Part shown: in pieces, positions 1 through 10,005 of the stretch
Layout of the letters: each line of letters opens with the position of its first letter
How positions within the stretch are numbered: position 1 is the first letter of the stretch
Assembly: GCA_022340285.1 (NCBI GenBank)
Contig: JAJDOG010000040.1
Location: 1 to 64,000 of the forward strand
From: Betaproteobacteria bacterium
Lineage (GTDB): Bacteria > Pseudomonadota > Gammaproteobacteria > Burkholderiales > SG8-39
DNA length: 64,000 bases
Direction: 5' to 3'
Position numbers and translations under genes: made by a program
The notes under the pieces: generated by a model
Database searches by the model: none
Told to the model about the DNA's origin: nothing
What the model saw: the letters and a program-made list of their open reading frames with translations, nothing else

Positions 1-842
1 TCGATAGACGGACAGTACCGGGGACCGACGCCTTCGATCTTGCCGGTGTACATCGGCGAGCGATCGAGACCTTGTCGAATGATGGCGTGAGTGCGCTCGT
101 TCGTATGGGTAATCCAGCAGGGAAGCTGTGCAGGGTGCATCGCCCGGTTGCTCATGAAGGAGAAAACCGGCTCAGGGCTATCCCCCGGCTGCGCGCTCAT
201 AGCTGAGAAATCGATCGTTCGCCCATCGATGCGAGGGGGCGTTCCGGTCTTGAGCCTTCCGACGGGTAGCGCGAGCTCTCTCAGCCGGGCCGCGAGAGTG
301 TTTGCGGGCGGATCCCCTGCCCGGCCTGCTTGATAATTCTGGAGTCCGATATGGATCAGGCCGCCCAGAAACGTGCCCGTGGTCAGCACCACTGCGGGGG
401 CGTTGAATCGAACTCCTAGCTGGGTGAGAACGCCGGCAATGCGGTCGCCTTCGAGGACCAGATCATCGACGGCGGCCTGAAAAAGCGTCAAGCCGGCTTG
501 ATTTTCCAGACCGTTTCGAATTGCCTGCTTGTAGAGGACGCGGTCGGCCTGGGCGCGGGTCGCCCTGACGGCGTGCCCCTTCGACGCATTCAGCGTCCGG
601 AACTGGATCCCGGCGACATCGGTTGCGAGGGCCATCGCCCCGCCGAGTGCGTCGATCTCTTTGACCAAGTGGCCCTTCCCAATGCCGCCAATGGACGGAT
701 TGCAGGACATCTGGCCCAGCGTTTCGATGCTGTGGGTCAAAAGAAGCGTGTCGCAACCGGACCTGGCGGCCGCAAGCGCGGCCTCAGTGCCTGCGTGACC
801 ACCCCCTACAACGATGACATCGAAGGTTCTCGCGAACTGCAT
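1..842 (-). CDS. mnmG: tRNA uridine-5-carboxymethylaminomethyl synthesis enzyme MnmG/GidA, N-terminal part, truncated by window edge
   Basis: Reverse-strand translation from ATG at 842: [68 protein letters not shown]...; RYCPSI at the window edge. Absent from the ORF track because it has no stop inside the window. Confidence 0.95.
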   Translation of the reverse strand, partial: MQFARTFDVIVVGGGHAGTEAALAAARSGCDTLLLTHSIETLGQMSCNPSIGGIGKGHLVKEIDALGGAMALATDVAGIQFRTLNASKGHAVRATRAQADRVLYKQAIRNGLENQAGLTLFQAAVDDLVLEGDRIAGVLTQLGVRFNAPAVVLTTGTFLGGLIHIGLQNYQAGRAGDPPANTLAARLRELALPVGRLKTGTPPRIDGRTIDFSAMSAQPGDSPEPVFSFMSNRAMHPAQLPCWITHTNERTHAIIRQGLDRSPMYTGKIEGVGPRYCPSI

Positions 843-910
843 GAAACACGCCCTCTCGGGAGGCCGCAATGATACGCGTTTTGGCCAGCCGGCGCTCAGG
901 TGCAGCAGAA

Positions 911-924
911 GTTCCACGTGGAAC
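911..924. promoter_or_regulatory. parS-like ParB-binding site (GTTCCACGTGGAAC)
   Basis: Perfect 14-bp palindrome matching the core of the bacterial parS consensus TGTTNCACGTGNAACA. Confidence 0.8.
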
Positions 925-954
925 CGCACCGGGCCAGTTCCCGTTCGGAATCGT

Positions 955-970
955 TGTTTCACGTGGAACA
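955..970. promoter_or_regulatory. parS ParB-binding site (TGTTTCACGTGGAACA)
   Basis: 16-bp match to the parS consensus, about 30 bp from a second copy and near mnmG/oriC. Confidence 0.88.
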
Positions 971-1367
971 GGCCGAATCTAGGGTACGGCCTAGAGCGGA
1001 CTCAGACCCCGATCCTCATTTCATCACCTTGATATAAAATACTTTTGTATGGAGTGTGCGCTCACATATCGCGGCGCCTTGAAGCAAACCTCGAGCCCCG
1101 CGCGTTGCACACCCTCGGCCGCTTCCAGGCGAAGATTTCCCGGCGGTGGTACGCTCATCTTGTCCCCCTAGAGACAGACGTTGGGTCACCCTGGCCCGGG
1201 ACGTCTGGCATGGGGGTATGCATTTCGTGCGCGCGCTTTGGCTGGCGCGGGCGATCGCTGTCCTCGCTCCGAGGGAGCCTCCGGCGGTCGATCGCCTTGC
1301 ATGGCCGCCATGCTCGTCTGGGTACAATCTCCATCCATCCCGCATCGTGCAAAACAAGGAGGGAAAA

Positions 1368-2345
1368 ATGTCGAAGTTCAGCATTCGGGGCGGCACCGCC
1401 GCATTACTTGCGATTGCGTTGCTAGCGCCCAGCGCAGCCCTCGCGCAGAAAACCAAATTCGTCACCATTGGCACCGGCGGAACCACCGGGGTCTATTACG
1501 TGGTCGGCCAATCGATCTGCTCGCTCGTCAACCGTGGTGGCAAGGAACACGGCATCAAGTGCACGGCGCCCTCCACCGGCGGCTCCGTGGCGAACATCAA
1601 CTCGATCCGCTCCGGCGAGATGCAGATGGGCGTCGCACAGTCCGACTGGCAATACCACGCCTACCACGGCACCTCCAAGTTCAAGGAACAAGGCCCCTTC
1701 AAGGATTTGCGCTCGGTCTTCTCGGTGCATGCCGAGCCGTTCACCGTCGTCGCCAGGAAAGACGCCAACATCAAGAGCTTCAACGACCTCAAGGGCAAGC
1801 GCGTCAATATCGGCAACCCCGGGTCCGGTCAGCGCGGGACGATGGAAGTGGTCATGGAGGCCAAAGGCTGGAAGATGAGCGACTTCAAGCTCGCGTCCGA
1901 GCTCAAGGCGGCCGAGCAATCCGCCGCGCTCTGCGACAACAAGGTTGACGCGATCGTCTATACCGTGGGGCACCCCAACGGATCGATCCAGGAAGCCACG
2001 ACTTCGTGCGACGCCGTCATCGTGCCAGTGACCGGACCCGAGATCGAAAAGCTCGTGAGCGGCAACGCGTACTACGGTAAGGCCACGATTCCCGGCAAGA
2101 TGTACAAGGGCAATGACAAAGACATCGTGACGTTTGGCGTCGGGGCAACGTTCGTGACTTCGGCCAAGACCGATCCCGAGGTGATCTATCAAGTGGTCAA
2201 GGCCGTGTTCGAGAACTTCGACCGATTCAAGAAGCTGCATCCGGCGTTCGCGCACCTCGATCCGAAAGTCATGATCACCCGAAACCTCTCTGCCCCACTG
2301 CACGAGGGTGCGGTGAAGTACTACAAAGAAAAAGGCTGGATGTAG
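1368..2345 (+). CDS. TAXI family TRAP transporter solute-binding protein
   Basis: MSKFSIRGGTAALLAIALLAPSAALAQ signal peptide, then KFVTIGTGGTTGVYYVVGQSIC...; AAGGAGGG-like RBS before ATG 1368; followed by a TRAP permease. Confidence 0.9.
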   Translation: MSKFSIRGGTAALLAIALLAPSAALAQKTKFVTIGTGGTTGVYYVVGQSICSLVNRGGKEHGIKCTAPSTGGSVANINSIRSGEMQMGVAQSDWQYHAYHGTSKFKEQGPFKDLRSVFSVHAEPFTVVARKDANIKSFNDLKGKRVNIGNPGSGQRGTMEVVMEAKGWKMSDFKLASELKAAEQSAALCDNKVDAIVYTVGHPNGSIQEATTSCDAVIVPVTGPEIEKLVSGNAYYGKATIPGKMYKGNDKDIVTFGVGATFVTSAKTDPEVIYQVVKAVFENFDRFKKLHPAFAHLDPKVMITRNLSAPLHEGAVKYYKEKGWM

Positions 2346-2412
2346 TCAGCCTCGAGCAAGGCGGGAAGCGCAACGCTTCCCGCCAATCCCGCGAGAACCA
2401 GAGGAGGCCAAC

Positions 2413-5004
2413 ATGGCCGCGCAGTCGCGCGCCGGCGAAGCGACGTCCGGGCAAGGCTTGCAGGACCTCGTTGCCCAGGCGGACACGGGCGGGCGTAATC
2501 CGCGTGGCGTAGTGAAGCAGGTGCTGTTGGGCACCGCACTGATCTGGTCGCTCTTCCAGCTATGGATCGCCTCTCCGATTCCGTTCATGGTCGGGTTCGG
2601 CGTCTTCAACGACACGGAGGCGCGCTCGATTCACCTGGCGTTCGCGGTCTTTCTCGCGTTTCTCGCGTATCCAGCGCTGCGACGTTCACCCCGCGCATAT
2701 GTCCCGGTTCAGGACTGGGCGTTCGCATTGGTCGGCGCTTTCTGCGCCGCCTATCTCTTCCTGTTCAATCTCGAGCTTTCGGCCCGCCCTGGTGCGCCCA
2801 TCCTTCAGGACATCATCGTCGGCTGCGTGGGGATGCTGCTGCTGCTCGAGGCGACTCGCCGTAGCCTCGGCCCGCCTCTCACTATCCTGGCCATCGTGTT
2901 TCTGGCCTACACGTTCTTCGGTCCGTACATGCCGGAGGTCATCGCGCACCGGGGTTTCTCGCTCAACGCCATAGTCAATCACCAATGGATCACGACTGAA
3001 GGCGTGTTCGGCGTGGCGCTTGGCGTGTCGACCAGCTTCGTGTTCCTGTTCGTGCTGTTTGGTGCGCTGCTGGACAAAGCCGGCGCCGGAAACTATTTCA
3101 TTCAGGTCGCGTTCTCCCTGCTCGGCCATCTGCGAGGCGGCCCGGCCAAAGCCGCCGTGGTTTCTTCCGGCATGACCGGTCTCATATCCGGGTCGTCCAT
3201 CGCCAATGTCGTTACCACGGGCACGTTCACCATCCCGCTGATGAAGCGAGTGGGTTACTCCGCCGAGCAGGCGGGTGCGGTGGAAGTCAGTTCCTCCGTC
3301 AACGGTCAGATCATGCCCCCGGTGATGGGCGCCGCGGCGTTCCTGATGGTCGAATTCGTCGGGATCCCGTATACGGAAGTCATCAAGAATGCCTTTCTCC
3401 CCGCACTGATCTCGTACATTGCCCTCGTCTACATCGTCCATCTCGAAGCGCTCAAGGCCAACATGCAGGCGCTACCTAAGCGTCGCTCGGTGGGGTGGGC
3501 TCAACGGCTCGTCACCTGGGGTTTGGTCATCTCCGGTACGCTCATCGTGGCCGGTGCTTCGTACTATGCGGTCGCCTGGATGCGGCCAGCATTCGGCGCC
3601 GCGGCGAGTTGGGTGATTGCCGCGCTGCTCGTCGCGGTCCACGTGGCGCTTGTCGGATACGCTGCTCGCTTTCCCGATCTCAAACTCGACGATCCCAGTG
3701 CGCCGGTCGTCGAGCTGCCAGAAGTCGGACCGACCGTCAAAGCAGGACTGCATTTCCTGCTGCCCGTCGTGGTTCTCGTCTGGGCGCTGATGGTTGAGCA
3801 GCTCTCCCCCGGTCTCTCCGCATTCTGGGCGACTGCATTCATGATCTTCATCCTGTTGACCCAGCGCCCCCTTTACGCGCTATTTCGCCGGCGCGCCGAT
3901 ATGGCGACCGCCGTGCGGCAGGGCTTTGCGGAACTGTTGGACGGGTTGATCACCGGTGCCCGCAATATGATCGGCATCGGTATCGCGACGGCGGCAGCCG
4001 GGGTGATCGTCGGGACGGTGACCCTGACCGGGCTCGGCGCCGTGATGGTGGATGCCGTCGAAGCGCTTTCGGGCGGCAACATCATGGCCGTGCTCGTCCT
4101 CACCGCCGTCATCAGCCTCATTCTCGGCATGGGACTTCCGACGACCGCCAACTACATCGTCGTCTCGTCGTTGATGGCGGTGGTCATCGTCGAGCTCGGG
4201 GCACAAGCCGGACTGATCGTACCGCTTATCGCAGTGCATCTTTTCGTCTTCTATTTCGGCATCATGGCGGATATCACCCCGCCCGTCGGCTTGGCGGCAT
4301 TCGCCGCCGCCGCGATCTCTGGCGGCGATCCCATCAAGACCGGACTCACTTCGTTCTTCTACAGTCTGCGCACCGCGGCGCTGCCGTTCCTCTTCATCTT
4401 CAACACCGATCTGCTGCTCATTGACGTCACTTGGCTGACAGCGATTGGGACATTCGTTACCGCTACCATCGCCATGCTGCTCTTTGCCGCCGCCACGCAG
4501 GGGTACTTCCTGGTGCGCAGCCGACTCTACGAATCGGCGGTCCTCCTCCTCGTAGCCTTCACCCTCTTCCGGCCCGGTTTCTGGATGGACATGATTGCGC
4601 CACCTTTCCACGAAGTCCCCGCGGCGGGAGTGGTCGAGGCAGCCGCTTCGGCGGCGCCGGGCACGGAGATCAGACTGCAAATTGCCGGCGAGGACGATTT
4701 CGGTAATCCGAAAGTGTTCTACGTGCCGCTCGAGCTCGCAGCGGGCGCTGACGGAAAAGCGCGTCTCGAGAGCATGGGCATTGAAGTGATCCGACAGGAG
4801 GACTCGCTGGTCATCGACGCTGTCGCATTCGGCAGCCCGGCGCAGAAAGCCGGCCTGAAGTTCGACCAGAAAATCGTTTCCGCCCGCATAGCGGCCGATC
4901 AGCCACCCAAGCAGCTGATGTGGATGATCGGCCTTGTCCTGCTTGTCGGCGTCGTGCTGTCGCAGCGGCGGCGGCGACCGATTCCCGCCCCTGCTGCCGC
5001 GTGA
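2413..5004 (+). CDS. TRAP transporter permease, fused small/large subunits, with C-terminal DUF3394/PDZ-like region
   Basis: 863 aa, multiple TM segments, SGSSIANVVTTGTFTIPLMKRVGY and GMGLPTTANYIV motifs; C-terminal GSPAQKAGLKFDQKIVS. Confidence 0.9.
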   Translation: MAAQSRAGEATSGQGLQDLVAQADTGGRNPRGVVKQVLLGTALIWSLFQLWIASPIPFMVGFGVFNDTEARSIHLAFAVFLAFLAYPALRRSPRAYVPVQDWAFALVGAFCAAYLFLFNLELSARPGAPILQDIIVGCVGMLLLLEATRRSLGPPLTILAIVFLAYTFFGPYMPEVIAHRGFSLNAIVNHQWITTEGVFGVALGVSTSFVFLFVLFGALLDKAGAGNYFIQVAFSLLGHLRGGPAKAAVVSSGMTGLISGSSIANVVTTGTFTIPLMKRVGYSAEQAGAVEVSSSVNGQIMPPVMGAAAFLMVEFVGIPYTEVIKNAFLPALISYIALVYIVHLEALKANMQALPKRRSVGWAQRLVTWGLVISGTLIVAGASYYAVAWMRPAFGAAASWVIAALLVAVHVALVGYAARFPDLKLDDPSAPVVELPEVGPTVKAGLHFLLPVVVLVWALMVEQLSPGLSAFWATAFMIFILLTQRPLYALFRRRADMATAVRQGFAELLDGLITGARNMIGIGIATAAAGVIVGTVTLTGLGAVMVDAVEALSGGNIMAVLVLTAVISLILGMGLPTTANYIVVSSLMAVVIVELGAQAGLIVPLIAVHLFVFYFGIMADITPPVGLAAFAAAAISGGDPIKTGLTSFFYSLRTAALPFLFIFNTDLLLIDVTWLTAIGTFVTATIAMLLFAAATQGYFLVRSRLYESAVLLLVAFTLFRPGFWMDMIAPPFHEVPAAGVVEAAASAAPGTEIRLQIAGEDDFGNPKVFYVPLELAAGADGKARLESMGIEVIRQEDSLVIDAVAFGSPAQKAGLKFDQKIVSARIAADQPPKQLMWMIGLVLLVGVVLSQRRRRPIPAPAAA

Positions 5005-5015
5005 GGAACCCCGGC

Positions 5016-5450
5016 ATGTACACAGACATCCTGCTCCCAGTCGATCGCGAGCACGAAGCCTCCTGGAAAACGGCGTTGCCGGTTGCCATCGAATATTGCA
5101 GAGCGTTCGGCGCCAAGCTGCACGTCCTGACAGTCGTGCCGGGACTCGGCGTCGGGGACGTATCCTCCTTCTTGCCCATGGGTTATGAGCAACAGCTTCT
5201 GGACAAAGCTAATCAGTGGATGCACGCTTTCGCGCGCGACAATGTCCCGTCCGGCATCGCCGTTCAGCATATCGTCGGCCATGGCAAGGTGCATCGGGAG
5301 ATTCTTCGGGTCGCCACCGAGATCGGCGCGGACCTCATCGTCATGGCCTCACATCGCCCCGAACTGAAAGACCACCTCCTCGGCTCGAATGCGGCAAATG
5401 TCGTGCAACACGCGAAGTGCTCGGTGCTGGTCGTTCGCGCCAGACCGTAG
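5016..5450 (+). CDS. Universal stress protein (UspA family)
   Basis: MYTDILLPVD...; GHGKVHREILRVATEIGADLIVMASHRPELKDHLLGSNAANVVQHAKCSVLVVR. Confidence 0.9.
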   Translation: MYTDILLPVDREHEASWKTALPVAIEYCRAFGAKLHVLTVVPGLGVGDVSSFLPMGYEQQLLDKANQWMHAFARDNVPSGIAVQHIVGHGKVHREILRVATEIGADLIVMASHRPELKDHLLGSNAANVVQHAKCSVLVVRARP

Positions 5451-5484
5451 CGAGTGCTTGTAGCTGGCGGCCCCGGAACTCCGT

Positions 5485-6825
5485 TCAGCTCGCGACAGAC
5501 ACTTCGGCAAGCGTCCGATCGAGGGCACTGGCGAGCTTTTCCACGATTTCGTCAGCGTGTGCCTCTTCCATGATAAACGGGGGCGCAAGCAACACATGGT
5601 CGCCCCGCTGTCCATCCAGCGTTCCGCCCATCGGGTAGCACATCAATCCCAATTCCAGCGCCTCCGCCTTGAGCCGCGAATGCACACGCAATGCGGGGTC
5701 GAACGGTTCCTTCGTCTCCGGATCCCGCACGAACTCCAGACCCCAGAACAACCCCCTACCCCGAATATCCCCTACATTCGCATGGCGTCCGAAGCGAGTG
5801 CGCAGCCTAACGCCCAGCAAGTCGCCAAGCCGGCGAACGTTTCCGAGCAGATTGCGGTTGCGAATGGCATGCTGCACGGCAAGCGCTCCTGCGCAGGCCG
5901 CGGCGTGCCCGAGGTAGGTGTGGCCGTGCTGAAAGAATCCCGACCCGTCGCGGATCGTCTCGACGATTCGCGACGACACAATTGCCGCCCCAATGGGCTG
6001 ATACCCGGCACCGAGCCCCTTGGCGACGCAAACGATGTCCGGGGTAATCCCCTCCTGCTCGCACGCGTACAACGTTCCCGTGCGCCCCATTCCGCACATG
6101 ACCTCGTCCAGGATCAGCAGCACGCCGTGGCGGTCGCATACTTCTCGGATCTTGCGGAAGTAGCCGGGTACTGGCGGTACCGCTCCGAGCGTGGCCCCGA
6201 CCACCGTTTCCGCGCAGAACGCGATGACGGTCTCGGCGCCGAGCGCTCGAATTGCTGCATCGAGCTCGTCGGCGAGGCGCGTCCCGTACGCTTCGTCGGT
6301 CTCGTCCGGGGTCTTGCCACGATAGGCGTAGCACGGCGACACGTGTCGCGCCGGAAACAGCAGAGGCTCGTATTGCCGGCGGCGCCATACGTTGCCGCCG
6401 GTTGCCAGAGCACCCAGCGTGTTGCCGTGGTAGCTCTGCAGTCTCGCAATGACGTGCCGCCGCTGCGGTTGCCCGGCTTCCACGAAATACTGGCGCGCAA
6501 GTTTGAGCGCGGCCTCCACCGCCTCGGAACCGCCCGAGACGAAATAGACGTGACTCATGCCTTCGGGCGCCTTCGCGATCAGCTCATCGGCGAGCGCTTC
6601 CATCGGCTCGTTGCTGAAGAAGGAGGTGTGCGCGTAGGGCAGGCGGTCGAGTTGGGCCTTGATGGCGCGGATCACTTCCGCATCGGAATGGCCGAGGCAG
6701 GACACTGCGGCGCCGCCGCAAGCATCCAGATAGCGCTTGCCGGCCGCATCGATGACGTACATGCCGTCACCGCGCACCGCTAGGGGATAGTCCTGCCGAA
6801 GGCTGCGATGGAAGACGTGAGTCAT
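5485..6825 (-). CDS. Class III (PLP-dependent) aminotransferase family protein
   Basis: MTHVFHRSLRQDYPLAVRGDGMYVIDAAGKRYLDACGGAAVSCLGH...; LILDEVMCGMGRTG...; VAKGLGAGYQPIGA. Confidence 0.9.
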   Translation of the reverse strand: MTHVFHRSLRQDYPLAVRGDGMYVIDAAGKRYLDACGGAAVSCLGHSDAEVIRAIKAQLDRLPYAHTSFFSNEPMEALADELIAKAPEGMSHVYFVSGGSEAVEAALKLARQYFVEAGQPQRRHVIARLQSYHGNTLGALATGGNVWRRRQYEPLLFPARHVSPCYAYRGKTPDETDEAYGTRLADELDAAIRALGAETVIAFCAETVVGATLGAVPPVPGYFRKIREVCDRHGVLLILDEVMCGMGRTGTLYACEQEGITPDIVCVAKGLGAGYQPIGAAIVSSRIVETIRDGSGFFQHGHTYLGHAAACAGALAVQHAIRNRNLLGNVRRLGDLLGVRLRTRFGRHANVGDIRGRGLFWGLEFVRDPETKEPFDPALRVHSRLKAEALELGLMCYPMGGTLDGQRGDHVLLAPPFIMEEAHADEIVEKLASALDRTLAEVSVAS

Positions 6826-6904
6826 CGTGCCGGGTCCATTCTGGGTGCCCGGAGGTGCGCGGAACGGCCGCGCCAAGCGGCCCTTGCCGCGCGTCCGCCC
6901 GCCT

Positions 6905-8734
6905 TCAGGCGCCCAGAACGAGATGCAACATCTCGCGACGGAGCGCGAGTTGCCGGGGCAGCCTGTCTTGCAGCTTCCCGAGGAGCTCGTCGTGCAACGC
7001 GAGCTCGGCTTCCCATTCATCGTGCTTGATCGTCGTGGCCGTCTTGAACTGATCGCGTGTAAATGTGTCCAGACCGGACCACTCGAGATCGTCGTAGTCG
7101 GGCACCCAGCCGAGCGGCGTTTCAATCGCCTTGGCCCGCCCCCCGACGCGCTCCACGATCCACTTCAGCACCCGCATGTTCTCGCCGAAGCCCGGCCAGA
7201 CGAATCGGCCCTGAGCGTCGGTGCGGAACCAGTTCACCTGAAAGATTTGCGGTCTTTGCGGGACGCTCCAGCCGAGCTTGAGCCAGTGGCCGAAGTAGTC
7301 CGCCATGTTGTACCCGACGAAGGGAATCATCGCGAACGGGTCACGGCGCACGACGCCGACCTTGCCCGTCGCCGCAGCGGTAGTCTCCGAACCCATCGTC
7401 GCGGCCATGTACACGCCGTCAGTCCAGCTGAATGCCTGCACCACCAGCGGCACGGTATTCGAGCGCCGACCGCCGAAGATGAACGCCGAGATCGGCACGC
7501 CGGCCGGGTTTTCCCAATCCGGATCGATGGACGGGACCTGCGAGGCGTGCACCGTGAATCGCGCATTCGGATGTGCGGCGAGTCGGCCCGAGTCGGGCGT
7601 CCAGTGGTCGCCGCGCCAGTCGATCAGCTCGGGCGGCGGCTGCTTCGTCATGCCCTCCCACCACACGTCTCCATCGGGTGTCAGGGCGACGTTCGTGAAG
7701 ATGACGTTTGACCTGAGCGCCGCCATGCAATTGGGATTGGTCTTCTCGGATGTACCCGGGGCCACCCCGAACAGCCCCGACTCGGGGTTGATCGCGTACA
7801 ACCGGCCGTCTTTGCCGGGCTTGATCCAGGCGATGTCTTCGCCGATGGTCGTGACTTTCCACCCCTTGAAGGCCGGAGGCGGAACGATCATCGCGAAATT
7901 CGTCTTGCCGCACGCGCTCGGAAACGCGGCCGTCACGTAGCTCTTCTCGCCCGAGGGTGCGGTGACGCCGAGAATGAGCATGTGCTCGGCCAGCCAGCCC
8001 TCGTCGCGCCCCATCACCGATGCAATGCGCAGAGCAAGGCACTTCTTGCCGAGCAGGGCGTTGCCGCCGTAGCCCGAGCCGAAGGACCAGATTTCCCGCG
8101 TTTCCGGAAAATGGACGATGTATTTGTGGTCCTTGTTGCAAGGCCACCGGACGTCCGCCGCGCCGCGTCCGAGCGGCGCTCCGACCGAATGAACGCACGG
8201 GACGAACTGGCCTTCGTGTCCCAGCAGGTCCCAAACCTTGGGAGATACCCGCGTCATGATGTGCATGTTGACCACGACGTAGGGCGAGTCTGAGAGCTCG
8301 ATCCCGATCTGCGCGATGTGCGAACCGAGTGGCCCCATCGAGAAAGGCACGACATACATCGTTCGACCGCGCATGCAACCGTCGAAGAGTCCGGCGAGCG
8401 TGGCCCGCATCTCCTTTGGCGCGACCCAGTTGTTCGTCGGGCCGGCGTCCACCTTCTTTTCGCTGCAGATGAAGGTGCGGTCTTCCATACGCGCGACGTC
8501 GGTTGGATCGGAGAGCGCAAGAAAGCTGTTCGGACGCTTGGCGGGATTGAGCCGCTGGAGCATGCCGGACTTCACCATCTCGTCGCAGAGCCGGTCGTAC
8601 TCCGCCTTGCTTCCGTCGCACCAGACAATGCGATCCGGCTTGGTCAGTGCCGCTACCTCGGCGACCCACTCGGTCGCTCGGCGGTTGCGAACGTTGCTGG
8701 GCACGTCAATATGCGGCGTATAGGGCTGGTTCAT
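6905..8734 (-). CDS. pckG: Phosphoenolpyruvate carboxykinase (GTP)
   Basis: [48 protein letters not shown]; start at [10 protein letters not shown] or 21 nt upstream. Confidence 0.95.
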   Translation of the reverse strand: MNQPYTPHIDVPSNVRNRRATEWVAEVAALTKPDRIVWCDGSKAEYDRLCDEMVKSGMLQRLNPAKRPNSFLALSDPTDVARMEDRTFICSEKKVDAGPTNNWVAPKEMRATLAGLFDGCMRGRTMYVVPFSMGPLGSHIAQIGIELSDSPYVVVNMHIMTRVSPKVWDLLGHEGQFVPCVHSVGAPLGRGAADVRWPCNKDHKYIVHFPETREIWSFGSGYGGNALLGKKCLALRIASVMGRDEGWLAEHMLILGVTAPSGEKSYVTAAFPSACGKTNFAMIVPPPAFKGWKVTTIGEDIAWIKPGKDGRLYAINPESGLFGVAPGTSEKTNPNCMAALRSNVIFTNVALTPDGDVWWEGMTKQPPPELIDWRGDHWTPDSGRLAAHPNARFTVHASQVPSIDPDWENPAGVPISAFIFGGRRSNTVPLVVQAFSWTDGVYMAATMGSETTAAATGKVGVVRRDPFAMIPFVGYNMADYFGHWLKLGWSVPQRPQIFQVNWFRTDAQGRFVWPGFGENMRVLKWIVERVGGRAKAIETPLGWVPDYDDLEWSGLDTFTRDQFKTATTIKHDEWEAELALHDELLGKLQDRLPRQLALRREMLHLVLGA

Positions 8735-8915
8735 TGGGGTTGCCTCGGACGTCAATACGGGCGCAGGCTGCAGCGCAAATCATTGAGTGGGCAGCCTCTG
8801 CGCAGAGGCGCACTTTCGGCCGCCATGGAGGGAGTAGGGCTTTAAATCGTAACACGATCCGAGTCGAAGAGGCCGGCCGGGGGAGCAATTCCCGGTTTGG
8901 CCCGCCCCGACTTCT

Positions 8916-9974
8916 TCAGGTGCCACCCCGTGCGGCATGCCATGCCCGCCGCACGAGTCTGAAGAGGGGCGCCGTCGTCGTGACCAGCATGATGACCCGC
9001 GTTACATGGGCCGCCGTGACCATGGGGACACCGAGCTGCAGGACCTTGGCCGTGATGCACATCTCCGCAATGCCTCCCGGTGCGGTCGCGAGGATCATGG
9101 TGGGCACGGCCAGCCCGCTCGCCCGCGCGATTCCTGCGCCGAAAATGGCCGAAAGACCGATGGCAGCGATGGTGCTGACGCATACGACGAGGGCGAATTT
9201 CGGCGCGTGCCGCATGAATTCCCGCTCGAAGCGCGATCCAAGCGCGCAGCCGAGCAGCAGCTGCCCCGCATTGCTGACCGGGCGGGGAACGGCCGACCAC
9301 TGAAACCCCGCAGCGGTCAGCCCGATGGAGACTGCCAACGCACCGAGCAACCACGCATTCGGCAGGTTGAGCCGTGACATGAGAAAGCCGCCAGTCGTCG
9401 TGCACGCGAATAGCAGCACGAGCCCCCGTGCATCCACCGACTTGCCGGCCGGAACGACGAGATCTGTCCCATGAACGCCGAGGAACGTGAACGCGAAAGG
9501 AACCACCACCACGACCAGAAGGATCCGAAGGGACTGTGCCAGGGCAATGCGATCTGGCTTCGCCCCGAACCGCTCGCCGAGTATCGCCATCTCGGTCGCC
9601 CCGCCCGGGACGCTCGCGAAGAACGCCGTGGTCCGGTCCGTATCGGTCAGCCGAGAGATCGGGTAGGCGCCGAGGTACGCGAGCGCGGTGGCGAAGAGCG
9701 CCGCCGCAACCAGCACCTGCCACTTTCCGAGCACTTCTTGTGTCACGACGGGTGTGAAGTAGAGTCCGAGCGCCGTGGCGATGATGATCTGCCCGACTTC
9801 GCGCCCACCCCGCGGCGCGGTGACGTCCGCGCCGGAAAACCTGAGGGTCGCCATGGCGAGCAGCGGCCCGATCATCCAGGGGAGCGGCGTACCCAGCGAC
9901 TGGGACAGCGCGCCCGCGATGACACACGCCCCGAAGCCCGCGACGACCGACCGGCTGGGCCAGCGCCCGCGCAT
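8916..9974 (-). CDS. AbrB family membrane protein (transporter/ammonia monooxygenase-like, duplicated AbrB domain)
   Basis: Two repeated TM modules: GALSQSLGTPLPWMIGPLLA and GGFLMSRLNLPNAWLLGALAVS; PGGATEMAIL / PGGIAEMCIT. Confidence 0.85.
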   Translation of the reverse strand: MRGRWPSRSVVAGFGACVIAGALSQSLGTPLPWMIGPLLAMATLRFSGADVTAPRGGREVGQIIIATALGLYFTPVVTQEVLGKWQVLVAAALFATALAYLGAYPISRLTDTDRTTAFFASVPGGATEMAILGERFGAKPDRIALAQSLRILLVVVVVPFAFTFLGVHGTDLVVPAGKSVDARGLVLLFACTTTGGFLMSRLNLPNAWLLGALAVSIGLTAAGFQWSAVPRPVSNAGQLLLGCALGSRFEREFMRHAPKFALVVCVSTIAAIGLSAIFGAGIARASGLAVPTMILATAPGGIAEMCITAKVLQLGVPMVTAAHVTRVIMLVTTTAPLFRLVRRAWHAARGGT

Positions 9975-10005
9975 CCACGACTTCACCTCCCGCCCTTCCG
10001 CACCG

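Noticed and set aside
1016-1486. Small overlapping ORFs on both strands in 1016-1486
   Set aside because: No recognisable motifs; the segment is better explained as an intergenic/promoter region plus the 5' end of the TAXI gene.
2686-4680. Minus-strand ORFs of 251 and 266 aa within the TRAP permease
   Set aside because: Charged low-complexity antisense translations of a TM protein gene; no homology-like motifs.
5485-7125. 546-aa version of the aminotransferase extending into pckG
   Set aside because: The N-terminal extension translates the pckG coding strand in another frame; the family-like start is MTHVFHRS at 6825.
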